Position numbers and translations under genes: made by a program. 64,000 nucleotides of DNA from Laburnicola sp. R22_1 (Eukaryota; Ascomycota; Dothideomycetes; Pleosporales; Didymosphaeriaceae), in assembly GCA_014281115.1 (NCBI GenBank), contig JACONQ010000009.1, forward strand, positions 1,860,001 through 1,924,000, given 5' to 3'. The notes under the pieces were generated by a model that saw only the letters and a program-made list of their open reading frames with translations, did not search any database and was not told where the DNA came from. Each line of letters begins with the position of its first letter. Positions within the stretch are counted from its first letter, which is position 1. Positions 33,192-44,216 of this stretch are shown here, piece by piece.

Positions 33192-34515
33192 CAGTACTAA
33201 GCCAAAAGTCTGTTCCCCGCAGGGGTAAGCGAGGTCCGCCATCATCACCACCCCGTCGCGCAGAGCGCTCCGGCACCCCCAATATCGCTCCCGGAGAGTT
33301 GATAATTGATATAGAGATAATTATTTAATCAATATTTTGTTTGATACCCGCGCGCACGCCAGAGAGCAAGTAGGCGGCGCGGCATACTAAGTATAAGCTT
33401 GCGAATCAGCGAATCAGGGATCCTACGCCAGCAATCTTTCAACGCCGCGCAGAAGGTCTCAAAGTCCTCGTCGCCGTCGCCAAGGTCGCCCATATTGGGG
33501 TAACGCTTATGGAGTTCTCTCTTAAGGGACCACCAGAGATGTTCGATAGGGTTGATGTCGGGGGAATAACGCGGCCACTCGATCGGTTGTATGCCGTGTT
33601 CCGCCAAAAAATCGAGCGACTGTCGCGCCCTGTGGATGGGCGCGTTGTCGTGCATATAGATATCTCCTGCGTAATAATTACAGAGGAGTCCTTCGCGTAG
33701 AGCTTCAATATAACTCCATGCGCTGTATCCTTTGCGACGAGCTGCTGGGTCCCTGGGCATGATCACTAAGGGACTCCGCCGAACCCGCCCTCTCCGATCA
33801 AGCCAGATACTCGCCCACACCATTGCCGCGCGAGATCTTGATATAACTGTCTCCTCGATCATCTTATGTCTCCATTTCTTGTGTGGGAGGCGAAAAACCC
33901 ATGTAGATGTGCCGCCGGAGCGTCTTTGAATAGAGCACTCATCTGAGAACCGGAAGGGCTGTCCGCGCCAATCCTAATTGCGATATTCCCGTTCGAATTA
34001 ACGCCTCTCCTGGGCCACCGCGCAAGTGATCTTGGGCTTCCGCGCTGCCCGGAAGTTGGTTAGGCTCTCTGCCTTCAATGCGCGATATGCAGTCGTTCGA
34101 GAGATGCGGCGGAGGGAGGCCTCGCAGAGGAGGGCTGGGTATTCAATCCTCGGGTTTTTTCGTGCCTCTCGATAGAGTACACGCTTGTCATGTGTATTAA
34201 GCGCCTGGGGACACCCTAATCGAGGCCGCGATTGATTGTGGTGTTATTCTCCATATCTCTAAAGTGTTTTGTTGATGCAGCGACGCGTACAGTTAAACTC
34301 CTCAGCCAACTCCCGCAATAACGCGCCCGCCTCACACTTCGCGATAATTAAATCCCGTTGCTGGACAGATAATTCGGAATTGCGGCGACGATTTCCTGAA
34401 ATTTCTACACCAAAAGAGCTCATATTGGTGGAGTAATGTAGTGTTGAAAATAGGGTGTTGGTGTTGGTGTACGCGCGTTAGCGTGTTAGGGGAACAGACT
34501 TTTGGCTTGGCACTG
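33192..34515 (-). mobile_element. Tc1-type transposon with terminal inverted repeats and TA duplications
   Basis: A 1324-bp element flanked by TA at 33190-33191 and at 34516-34517. The left end (33192 on) and the reverse complement of the right end (up to 34515) match over about 26 bp: CAGT, two or three differing bases, then AAGCCAAAAGTCTGTTCCCC. Inside is one minus-strand transposase gene with the DD34E catalytic spacing of the Tc1 group. The coding region is interrupted, so the copy cannot move by itself. Confidence 0.9.
33329..34423 (-). pseudogene. Decayed Tc1-family (DD34E) transposase
   Basis: Reading from the ATG at 34423, the frame shows an HTH region (LAEEFNCTRRCINK), then stops at 34259-34261 (TAG) and 34244-34246 (TAA), more transposase-like sequence, stops at 33998-34000 (TAA) and 33974-33976 (TAG), and then an intact C-terminal half ending at 33329. 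That half carries DNAPIH and, 34 residues later, the Glu of NPIEHLWW, which fits a DD34E Tc1 transposase. All four stops could come from CAG or CAA by C-to-T change on the coding strand, as expected from repeat-induced point mutation. I see no frameshift, so this seems to be a recent copy inactivated by substitutions. Confidence 0.88.
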
Positions 34516-34517
34516 TA

Positions 34518-35369
34518 GTGCTGTAGACTAAGGTAACGCCGTAGCGCCGTAGCGCCGTATGTCGACCATGGTAGAATATTTCGTATTTTTGTGTAGGAAA
34601 TGCCAATCTGAAGTTTGAAACCATCGAAGCTATCTATGTTGAGCGTGGACTTGTCATTCATTCTGTGATATGGATGCGTGTTGTTCGTGGCAGTGCGTAG
34701 GCGCAGTTGGCGGATTGGAGTTTGCCGGTGACATTCGTCTACCGTTTCAAACTTCAGGCTTCCTGTTCGGTATTGCCGCTCTCCGTTGATGTTGGACACG
34801 TCGGTAGTGTGTATAGTTTGCCGCAGTGTATGCAATAGATCAATCGCAGATCCACGGGTAGAGAATAGTGATTCCCGCTCATAGCGTTTGTACACGCCGA
34901 CAGCCACAATCTTGCTCTAATTACATAGTACAGAAACTATCGGCACCTTTTGCGTTTGCAGTGTGCACAACTAATCTCAGAGCAACACCTTCATTCTAAA
35001 AGCGTTTGACCCAACCATCACTAAATCGTAAAGTTTTTCTCTAAACGCAAAGCTTGCACTCTCAACTTCAGTAGATTGCTCAATTATATACGTGTTGTTG
35101 TCAGATGTACTAACAACCATAACCCATTTGTCTTCCCGCAACCCGTACAAGCGCGTAAAGAAATCTCACAGCAAACTTCCGCTACCCGGAGAAGTTTGCG
35201 AAAAAAGTACAATATATGGCTGTTCCATCTACCTCCTAACCGTGAGTATATCGCGCCTTCCGTCTCCATATATATCATCTAGAAAATTTTACGCATAACT
35301 ATACACATCGATAAATTCCTCCGAGGAGTGCTCCAAATCAACGAACGATTGCGAAAGACCGCTAGTTGC
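34518..35369. other. Intergenic region with a small GC repeat
   Basis: About 850 bp between the Tc1 element and the stop of the AlkB-like gene. A short tandem of GCCGTAGC units lies near 34536-34558. An open frame that crosses the transposon end here is an artefact of the inverted repeat. No gene is supported. Confidence 0.45.
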
Positions 35370-38300
35370 CTAGACTTCGTCTTGATCGCACCCTTCTTCT
35401 TCTTTACCATCATCGTCTTTATCATTGGGATCCTCGTCATCGTCCACCTCGGGTTCCCCTGTTTCCGGCAGCTCGAAGGGGAGTGCCATGTCCACTGGCA
35501 ACTTCGTCCCGGTCTCGACTGGCAACCCCATGGTGTCTTTCGGGACTGAGAATTCCGTTCCATTCTCGATTGGCAAACCCATGACATCTTTCGGGACTGG
35601 AAGCTTTGAACCGTCATAGACCCCCATATCCGGTCCCACCTTATAACTCGGCCTATCAGCTTCCGCGAGCGAGTTCGGATCGATGGTGCGACACGTAAGA
35701 GCGAAACGTAATGTCCCCGTGTGGCTCACAGAGTGCTCGTAGTACGTCTGTATGTCGGCTCCATGCATGATGACAATATCACCATGACCGAGCGCCAACG
35801 TAATCGCATTGGGGACTTGCTTCTGGTCCTTGGCCTTCTTCAACCCCAAGTCTGTGGCGACAGCCCTCAGATATGGGTTCAGGCCAGTTCCCCGCGGAGC
35901 ATTGTTCAGTATGGTCGAATGAGCATCGAGCCGCTCCTTGTACTTGTCGCATCCAGGCACTGGTGGAAATTTATGGTCGTACACCCCGGCCTTACTCACC
36001 CCGTAGTAATGGTTCCTCTTCATCCGTAGATGCATCGAACCAGGGGCGCCCAAGCTTAGCGTCGCGATCGAGGGTCCAACGCCTGGTTCGCCATCATCGT
36101 GGAATCCGATCGCTTGGTCCTCGAAGTACCCTAAAGCGAGCACCTCGTTGAACTCTTTACTCTTCCATTCATCGGCGAAATCTTCCACTGGCTTGCCTTT
36201 TTGTAGGGCGTCGACGGTTCTCATCGCCCAGTTCAACCGGCTTCGTGTGTCAGCTATGCAACGAGCTTCGGCTTCTTCAAAGGACCGGGTGCCGATTCCT
36301 GCAGCAACGAATTTGTACGGCATACCTGAATTTCCGTGCAATTAGCAAATGCTCAACGATTGTAGTTGTTCTAGAATGCCTCTACTTACCGAAGTTGGTA
36401 TTCATGTGTCGGGTCATCAACGGATCCTTCATCTTCTCGCTGCCAATTGGTCGTCGCCGAAGCCCAATGTCGACACGCTGCAGCTCTTCAAACATGTCGT
36501 CTGGACCACCCGGCTCTTCGACCACGGTCTGATTAGCGATCATATGGAATATGCCGCCCTCAATTCCAGGAATGGTGTAGTATTCCGTTCGATAATTGTG
36601 CGCCCAGATCGGCTCTGAAACACCAATGTTGCCAGCAGCGTGGTCTCGAGAGGCCATGTAACCGTCCGTAAGTGGAAAGTAAGGGTCACGAATAGCCGCT
36701 GCGGGGATAACTGAAGGGACCGGAATTTTCTCAAAATTGCACCCTGGAGTTGGGCATATCCAACCACGCCACCAGATTCGGGTGATGCATCGGCCACATC
36801 GACAAACTATACCTTTCCAAGAGGGCTTCGAACAAAAGTCTTCCGGCCTAGAACGACTGGAAAGCTCCACCTCCTTTGGAAGCAACGAAAACGGATGGTG
36901 TTCATTTGGCCACGTTGTCTTCTGCTTCAGAAACCGCGGGTCGTACATGAGCTCAGATTCTTCGGGGTCATGCAACTCGCCAGTCGGAGTGGGGACTTTC
37001 CAAAATGCCCCACAGTCCGGGATGAGGCACATCCAGCCTTGGAGGTAAACCTGCTGAGATGGTTTATGGCATGATGAACACGACTGAACAATTGGCGGCT
37101 GGAGGGACCCAGGCTTTGCTATTTCTTCCGTGCCTTTTGGCTGCCACCAAGACGTCTCCCCTTTCGGATCTATTCTCTCGAAGCGATATCGCAGGAACCT
37201 CTTGTCGCTGTTCCTCTCCCGGACTTTCTCCCACTGATAATATATTAGCACATATCCCATATGATTGTGTATAGATACTCACCCATATATGGGTTGGCTT
37301 GAAGTATCCAAGCACGCTATATTTGTGTGGAGGTTGCGATGGCATGCATGGGTTGTTGTCGCTGGTCATAAGAACAACCGGGTTATGCCTCCGTATGTTG
37401 TTTCTTAAAGCTTGCGTCTGGTGCTTCTCCGTCTGATCGTCCCCCAGGCTTAGCTCGCCGGTAGTCTTGTCTGGAGTCAAGCCACCACCAGCTCGTGAGA
37501 TGACGACACTTCCGTCTATGAAGTCTCGTTTACTCGCGCTATTGGCAAATAGGAAGGCACATACAAACCCGTTATTCCCATAGTAGCCACTTTTGAAGCT
37601 CCGGAAGTATGGGACCGTCTCGCAGAGGTCATAGCGGGTCTCTGCCCAGACTTGTGGTTGTGCACTCGGTTCCGGCTTTTGTCCGCCATAGGGATTTGCG
37701 GCTTTCAGCCGAGACGCGGTTGCCCAAAGAGTGTCATCAGAGGCGCTTGTTGGCGTGCTGGAGTCCGGTGCTGCTGGTGGGTTCAATTGATCTACACCAT
37801 GTCAGCACAGTTTCGCAAGCAGTGAGTTACCCCGAGGTCCATGGCACAAATGCAGATACCCCGGACTGACGTACCTTGAACAGAGCTTGAGTCGAAGTCG
37901 TGCGAAAGGGGTGATGGAATTAGGGGCTGGTCAATTCCAGGTGATGTTCCGGAAGGTTGTGATGGGAAGTTTCCCTGATCGTCACTTGAACGCGGGACCA
38001 AATCCGTTTGAGACTCGGGCTCGACGACACCCTGTTCCTGTTCTTTCCGTGCATACTTCTGCGGCGAAGGCGTCACATTGGCTGGAGCACGCTTCCGCTT
38101 TTTGGTCACGTCCAGAGTCAGTGCAAGGTTTCGTGGCATACCACTGTCGCGAGACTCGAACTGCGACAGATAGACGCCGCTGATCTTTAAGATCACAATT
38201 CTCGAGGGACGCGGTTCAGGTGATGCTTCTTTCTCCGTCATTGTTACAGGAGGTCGCCTTATGCGGGTACTTCTTCGAGGCGTTGGAGGGGTTGAATGTC

Positions 38301-38826
38301 TCGCTCGATGGATGTCGCGAGTTGTTCGTCCTCGTCCCCGTCCCCGCTGTGGAGGGGTAGAGCCATTTTGGCCCGACTTTGATCCGGCCGATGGTGGCGG
38401 GGGAAACGTATTGGGGGTTGAAGCGCGGCTGTCGCGGACAACAGTGACAGTGGGTGTGGATGGCTGAGTCGGCGAGGGAAACGTAATGGGGCTGGCTAGA
38501 GAGGGTGAAGCACCGAGGTCACGAACAACAGTGGCAGACGGTGTTGATGGCTGAGTCGGCGGAGTAACATAGCCCGTTGCCTGCGTCTCCGGAGGGGTCG
38601 GTAGTAGTGCTTCCTCTGGAGATGCATATTTCTCAATAGATTCAGCTTCTGCATTTGTTCGTGCTTCCGCATTTGGTCGTGCTTGTAGGTGAGTGTCTTG
38701 TTTGGCCAGGGAACATTCGGAAAGATCGTCTGGAAAGTCAGAGAGGTCGTCTGAACAGTCAGAGAGATGATCGACCGGGGCACCTTGAAAGTTTGGCGAG
38801 GGCGCGCCGCTCTCCATGCCCGACAT
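35370..38826 (-). CDS. AlkB-type 2OG-Fe(II) dioxygenase with Cys-rich modules and a long N-terminal region
   Basis: Four exons: 38826-37875, 37791-37283, 37233-36390, 36325-35370; 1086 residues. The C-terminal domain has AlkB features: His844 and Asp846 in FHDDGE, His966 in YEHSVSH, and the RX5R signature Arg975-Arg981 (RFALTCR), which bind Fe and 2-oxoglutarate. Upstream are two similar Cys sets, Cys539/542/556/561 and Cys633/636/647/652, each CX2C-X10-13-CX4C with a GW(M/I)C core, likely zinc ribbons. Before them (about residues 320-490) is a globular region with GYYGNNGFVCAFLF and NPVVLM. The first 317 residues are Ser/Pro-rich with two STP.(A/V)TVVRD repeats and an RGRGRGR basic patch. 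The role may be nucleic-acid demethylation or repair; the substrate is unknown. The start is the first ATG; the frame is open a little further upstream without ATG. Confidence 0.82.
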
Positions 38827-39575
38827 GCTGATAGCTGCTTGGCTCAGCTGACGGGAGGTCCGTCCGAGAGTTGCTGGCAGGAAGAAATCAATTCGAAACA
38901 CGGTGAACCTAAGTCATCAGTATCCGTACTAGTAGTTCATTGGCAGATGCCATGTCTTGCGCGACTCACCCGCAATACGCTCGGTCTTGTCGTACTCTAT
39001 GTAAAGACTGTTACTGGCAGAAGGATAGAGGAAACAGCGAGGCGGGAGCCCTTATATGCTCGTGGGTGTAGAGTAAGGCTCTCACTACCTGCAGCTGACT
39101 TCACGGTGGCACGGGAGAGATGCAAACGGGCCAGGAAACGCCCCTCACCTCGGGGCGGCTGCAGGTGAAGGTGAAGGTCGAAGACGATGAGTGGGGTGGC
39201 TCGCGTGTGGGGTCGTTTGGCCCCGGGGACCCTGACAGCCAGGTGCACATGGTCCTGCAAAGCCGCAGACCAATTGTCGAGTCACTTTTCCGTGCCGCGG
39301 CTTCGATGCTGAATTGCGCCGTCAGGGCTCAGCAAGCACAGCCATAGAGACATGGCGCTCGATCTGACGCCCATGTCCCCATCGACACACTAAGCTCTTT
39401 CGAGCTTTCGAGGGACTGCCTCGGCTACCCCAGCCATCTGCAGCATCCCTAGCTCCGCAGTGCCCGCGCCAACGATGGCGATCCGACACCCTCGAGGGCT
39501 TTTCCTGTCGTCTTCTCCACGTGCATCGTGCTCTTGTTGTGGTCCCAACAAAGCCAGGCTTGCAGACTCGACACC
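38827..39575. promoter_or_regulatory. Divergent upstream region (AlkB-like gene / acyl-CoA synthetase)
   Basis: About 750 bp between two divergent starts. Open frames on both strands overlap and are not convincing. It probably contains both promoters. No TATA box or repeat of note. Confidence 0.45.
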
Positions 39576-41738
39576 ATGTGAGCATTGCCATTGTCATTGC
39601 CATTGCCGGCCAAGTACTCATGTGCCCGTAGGCCCTTCTATCCTCCGTCATGGGTTCCCGAGCTCCCCTTTGACCCGCCCGACTCGATTACCATCGCCGA
39701 GTTCATGCTTGAGGAGCATCATGGACGCCATCCGCTTGGCTATTCAAGGCCCATGTTCACCTGCGGCCTGACAGGCAAAAGCTACTCCGCCATCGAAGGA
39801 CGCGAGCGCATCGACTACCTTGCCCGAGGGCTCGCGAAGGAACTTGGATGGCAGCCGAATCGAGGAACCGAGTGGGATAAGGTCATTGCCGTGTTTAGCG
39901 TCAATACGGTGCGTGTGGCTGGGCGCGCGCGGCCGCCAGGCTAACATATCTCCAGCTGGACACCGTTCCGCTGGCCTGGGCTACCCATCGCTTGGGCGGC
40001 ATCCAGACACCCGCAAACGCCGCGTACAGCACCGCGGAACTTGAGCACCAATTGAAGGATTCGGGTGCAAAATGCCTCTTTACTTGCGTTCCGCTGCTGG
40101 AGACTGCGAAAGCGGCGGCAAAGAAATGCGGGATACCCGATAATCGCATTTACATTTTAGAAGTACCAGACGAGTTTGCTGGAGGGAAGGGTACACCGAG
40201 CGGGATGAAGACTGTGGACGATTTCATCCGTGAAGGCGCAAAGTTGGATCGTCTTGAGCCCCTGAAGCTTGCACAGGGTGAGGGCGTGAAGCGAACCGCG
40301 TTTCTTTGCTATTCCAGCGGAACTTCAGGTCTGCCCAAGGGAGTGATGATCTCCCATCGCAACGTTATCGCAAACACATGTAAGCAAGGCGCTTGCGAAC
40401 GCAGCTGCTTCTTGAGCTGACCGGAATTAGTGCAGACTGTGACATACGACGCCCCTGCCCGAAAGAAGAGGCAGCAGCCGCTTACCCAATCTGACTACAT
40501 AGAAAACGCCCTTGGCCTGTTGCCAATGTCTCATATCTACTCGTTGATTGTCATTTGCCATGTGTCCATATACCGCGGCGACGGCGTAATAGTGCTGTGA
40601 GCATGCCTGTTCTAAGCGTGTATCGGACATGCTAACCTCATACCAGCCCTAAATTCGACCTCGCACAGATGCTGGGATCAATACAAAGGTTCAAGATCAA
40701 TGCGCTCTATTTGGTCAGTCATTTCGTTTACTCGCAGAGATCGGGTTCTGACAAAGACAGGTACCCCCTATCATTATCTTAATGACCAAGAACAAAGCTG
40801 TGCGTGAACAGTACGACCTCAGCAGCGTGTGGACGCTCTTTACGGGGGCTGCCCCGCTGGGAAAGCAGACCGCGGAAGATTGCCAGAAGGTCTTCCCAAG
40901 CTGGAAGATCCGACAGGGTTACGGTATTGGGTCCGGACCCCGCAGGTGTACTAAACTGACGATGCCGTAGGACTTACAGAGACGTGTACAGTAGTATGCT
41001 CAACATCCGCCGATGACATCTGGTTCGGCTCTAGTGGTTCTCTGCTTCCAGGCATTGAATGTAAGATCGTAACCATGGAAGGCATCGAGGTGACAGGCTA
41101 CGATCAACCAGGAGAGTTGCTTGTAAAGTCTCCATCTGTAGTTCTAGGGTATTTGAACAACGATAAGGCTAACAAGGAGACGTTCCAAGACGGTGAGCCA
41201 CCCCAGGATACTCAAGCCGCTGTACGCAATACACGCTTACCCACATAGGCTACATGCGCACGGGAGACGAGGCGGTAATACGAAAAGCGCCTTCGGGGAA
41301 CGAGCATGTTATCATCGTCGACCGCATCAAGGAACTTATCAAAGTCAAGGTATATCAGAAGCGGAAGCAACCGGTGCCCAGCTTGACGCTAACTGCGCAA
41401 AGGGACATCAAGTCGCTCCTGCCGAGCTTGAAGCGCACCTCCTCACTCATCCTGCCGTCAATGACTGCGCTGTTATCCAAATCCCCGATGATAAATCTGG
41501 CGAGGTGCCCAAAGCCTTTGTCGTAAAGAGCCCTTCTGTAAGCGTAGAAGAGAGTGAGCGTATACTCGCGCGACAGATCCAGAAACATGTGGAGGAGGCA
41601 AAAGCGCGTTACAAGTGGATTACGGGAGGCATCGAGTTTATCGACCAGATTCCGAAGAGTCCCTCGGGCAAGATTTTGAGACGGCTGCTGCGGGATAAGG
41701 AGAAGGAGAAGAGGAGACAAGCCGGCAGCAGGCTCTAG
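39576..41738 (+). CDS. Peroxisomal 4-coumarate-CoA-ligase-like acyl-CoA synthetase
   Basis: Nine exons: 39576-39577, 39632-39908, 39956-40379, 40431-40596, 40647-40713, 40761-40923, 40971-41192, 41249-41349, 41403-41738; 585 residues. Frame holds across all eight introns. Motifs of the AMP-binding superfamily follow in order: YSSGTSGLPKGVM (P-loop), LPMSHIY, GYGLTETC formed across the sixth intron, YMRTGDEA, DRIKELIKVKGHQVAPAE across the eighth, and the C-terminal Lys region SPSGKILRR. It ends in Ser-Arg-Leu, a PTS1 peroxisomal signal. The start is unusual: no ATG precedes the conserved N-terminus in frame, but splicing 39578-39631 (GTGAGC...GTAG) joins AT to G and gives Met-Pro-Phe-Tyr-Pro-Pro. 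Substrate unknown; possibly a fatty or aryl acid. Confidence 0.88.
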
Positions 41739-42133
41739 ACGTTGGTACTTTGCGTGGGTTGCGGCGATATCATTGTATAGCAACGATTCCAGTATGCTCA
41801 TGTTCTGGAACATATCTGGATAATCTCAAGGCGCTCTCGTTTCGCATGTCCAGATGTCCAGTATGTCCAGAGTCCATGTCGGCTTTGAAAGCAAGCGTCA
41901 CGTGTTACCTTATCGATAGTAGGTGTCACTAGGTGACGGCGGCGTTATACCCCTCCACGCTCCGAGGTGCGCCCGAAGTAAAAAGTTCTTGGTGGAAGGG
42001 GCAATTCGGCATTTCTAAGCACGACGCGACAGTGCAACCCTTAAAGCGCACGAGAAGCCAGCCTGCTGCCCATCGATCAAGGCGTTTTCATTCCTCAAAA
42101 TTTTGACTTCGCACAATTACAGCAGCAGGCAGG
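41739..42133. promoter_or_regulatory. Upstream region of SQT1-like gene
   Basis: 395 bp between two same-strand genes. A repeated CATGTCCAG/TATGTCCAG motif lies near 41845-41880. No other structure. Confidence 0.45.
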
Positions 42134-43645
42134 ATGGCGATCCCCAACCCCAACGTGCCCCTCCATGAGGAGGAGGACATCCACCAGGAAGACGATATGC
42201 TAGACGCCAACGAGGCTGGGGAGGAAATACAAGACGATGGAGACGTGCCCATGGAGTCGGATGATGAGGCGGAACAAGCAACCGGACAGGACGTCCAAAT
42301 GGAAATACAGTTACAGAACGACTCGATCGCGCATTTCGACAAGCATACCGACAGCATCTTCTGCATAGCGCAGCACCCTGTGCATCCGGAAATAGTGGCC
42401 ACGGGCGGTGGGGATGACGTAGGATATGTCTTCAACACGACCTCACAGCAGGCGGCATCACAACCAAATGGTCAGCCGCAAGAACGGGAAGGACTGAAAG
42501 AGTTGTTGACATTGGACGGGCATTCCGACTCTATCAATGCCGTTGTCTTCTCGGAACCAAAAGGACAGTTCGTCGCGACTGCAGGCTTAGACGGCAAGGT
42601 GCGGGTTTGGCAAGGCGTGCCCGAAGGGACGAAGTGGAAGTTCCTAGCGGAGGCACAGGAAGTCGAGGAGATCAACTGGATTATTCCAAATCCTTCTCCT
42701 GACCATCCCAACGTCGTAGCCCTTGGTGCAAACGACGGTAGTGTCTGGGTCTACCAGCTGTCCACAGAGAAAGGAAATGAGATGCAGGTTCTGCAGGCTT
42801 ATTATCTTCACACTGAGACGTGCACAGCGGGTGCGTGGAGTCCAGACGGGAAATTGTTGGCGACGGTCTCGGAGGATTCGAGCTTGTATGTGTGGGATGT
42901 GTTCGGCGAGGCGACAGCACAGGGCCTCTCGACAAACTCACAAGCTGTCGTGGGCTTGACAGGAGTAGATGAGCGCTTTCGCGTTGAAGGAGGTCTCTTT
43001 AGTGTCGCCGTCGCGCCATCCGGAGCTTTCGTTGCAGTCGGTGGATTCGAAGGGCAGGTCCGAATCATCGGCCTACCTCGCCTCGCTGTCATGCCCCAAG
43101 CATCCACATCCTCCGGCGGTCAAGGCGCGAAAGCGAAAGCTGGTGGTTCCAAACAAGCAGCAGTAAAAGGCGGAGCTAGCTCAGCAGGACAAACCGGTCA
43201 GATCCTCGCCTCCTTACAAGCGGGGTCAGATAACGTAGAGACCATCTCATTCTCATCACCACCACTCACGCTCATGGCCGCTGGTAACGTCGATGGCAGC
43301 ATAACATTATTCGACACTGCACACCGATTTGCAATCCGACGGCGCATCGAGGATGCACATTACGATGAAGAGGCTCCGCAAGCGGTGGTCAAGGTGGAAT
43401 TCCTGCGGAAGGACGGTGCTGGCGCGTGGTTGTTGACTTCTGCAGGATTCGACGGTGTGTTGAGGCGATGGGATGCTAGGGGTGGAACTGCTGCCGCGGC
43501 AAAGGGGCTTGTGGGAGAGTGGAAAGGGCATAGAGGTGGTGGCGAGGGCGGCGGTATCATGGGCTTTGTGCAGGGCGGAGATGGCAGTAAGGTGGTCACG
43601 GCCGGTGATGACGGGGTCAGTTTGGTGTTTTCGACGCCGCTGTAA
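42134..43645 (+). CDS. SQT1: WD-repeat ribosome assembly protein, SQT1/AAMP-like
   Basis: A single exon of 503 residues. The first 60 residues are very acidic (runs of Glu and Asp), followed by a WD40 propeller beginning HFDKHTDSIFCIAQHP and containing further blades at LDGHSDSINAVVF, TETCTAGAWSPDGKLLATVSED, and the last near GDGSKVVTAGDDG. The acidic head plus seven or eight blades and the total length match Sqt1, the chaperone that captures ribosomal protein uL16 (Rpl10) before it joins the 60S subunit, and its animal relative AAMP. A low-complexity insert (Ala/Lys/Gly-rich, about residues 325-355) lies between two blades. No intron is visible. Confidence 0.86.
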   Translation: MAIPNPNVPLHEEEDIHQEDDMLDANEAGEEIQDDGDVPMESDDEAEQATGQDVQMEIQLQNDSIAHFDKHTDSIFCIAQHPVHPEIVATGGGDDVGYVFNTTSQQAASQPNGQPQEREGLKELLTLDGHSDSINAVVFSEPKGQFVATAGLDGKVRVWQGVPEGTKWKFLAEAQEVEEINWIIPNPSPDHPNVVALGANDGSVWVYQLSTEKGNEMQVLQAYYLHTETCTAGAWSPDGKLLATVSEDSSLYVWDVFGEATAQGLSTNSQAVVGLTGVDERFRVEGGLFSVAVAPSGAFVAVGGFEGQVRIIGLPRLAVMPQASTSSGGQGAKAKAGGSKQAAVKGGASSAGQTGQILASLQAGSDNVETISFSSPPLTLMAAGNVDGSITLFDTAHRFAIRRRIEDAHYDEEAPQAVVKVEFLRKDGAGAWLLTSAGFDGVLRRWDARGGTAAAAKGLVGEWKGHRGGGEGGGIMGFVQGGDGSKVVTAGDDGVSLVFSTPL

Positions 43646-43784
43646 GTGTCAAGAGTATGGGAGGAAATGAAAGAGATATTTGCAAATGTGATACCATTCA
43701 AAAGGCAATGGAGTCTGGAATAACTCGCAATGTATGTGGGTCAATGCTAGTCTGATGGCAGCAACGTGCAACACCAACACAGCC

Positions 43785-44162
43785 TCATGCGACCCGCTTT
43801 CTGCCCACCACCCTCATATAATCACACTCATCCACTTCATTAATCTTCACCTCCACCTCGCACTCATCAGCATGCCTTCCCTCATACGTCAAGCACGCGT
43901 CGACAGCCCGCTGCAGCAGCGCCTGCTTCTCCTCTGCACTTTGCAGCCTTCCTCTTGGAACGTCAATCACGACGTGGATGTAGCGGTAGTGACTCGGGTC
44001 ATTGGGAGCCAGCAGGTGGCCTCTGCCGGTGTCTAAGTAGCATGCGATGATCTTGATGGTGTTGCGCTCCGCGGGCGGGTGGCTGGCGAGGAGAGTCTTG
44101 TGGAGGAATTTGGTTGCGCGGCCGGCTTTGGAAGTCAGGTGGATGGTGTAAACGGTGTGCAT
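43785..44162 (-). CDS. Small tautomerase-like protein (tentative)
   Basis: A single exon of 125 residues from the ATG at 44162. The arrangement of an N-terminal beta strand (HTVYTIHLTS), a helix, and a second strand-helix unit (YRYIHVVIDVPRGR, then EEKQALLQRAVDACL) resembles the oxalocrotonate-tautomerase/cis-CaaD superfamily. The second residue is His, so the catalytic N-terminal Pro of active members is missing; the assignment is tentative and the protein may have another role. The start lies only 54 bp from the left end of the pogo-type element, so its original promoter has probably been displaced or replaced by transposon sequence. Confidence 0.6.
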   Translation of the reverse strand: MHTVYTIHLTSKAGRATKFLHKTLLASHPPAERNTIKIIACYLDTGRGHLLAPNDPSHYRYIHVVIDVPRGRLQSAEEKQALLQRAVDACLTYEGRHADECEVEVKINEVDECDYMRVVGRKRVA

Positions 44163-44216
44163 TGTTGCTAGGGGGAGGGCTCGTTTGATGTCGAGTTCGG
44201 TTGGACTGCGCTAGTA

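Noticed and set aside
34332..34907. 191-codon minus-strand open frame
   Set aside because: It runs through the right inverted repeat of the Tc1 element and out into flanking DNA, so it cannot be one gene. Its transposase-like part is in a different frame from the real remnant.
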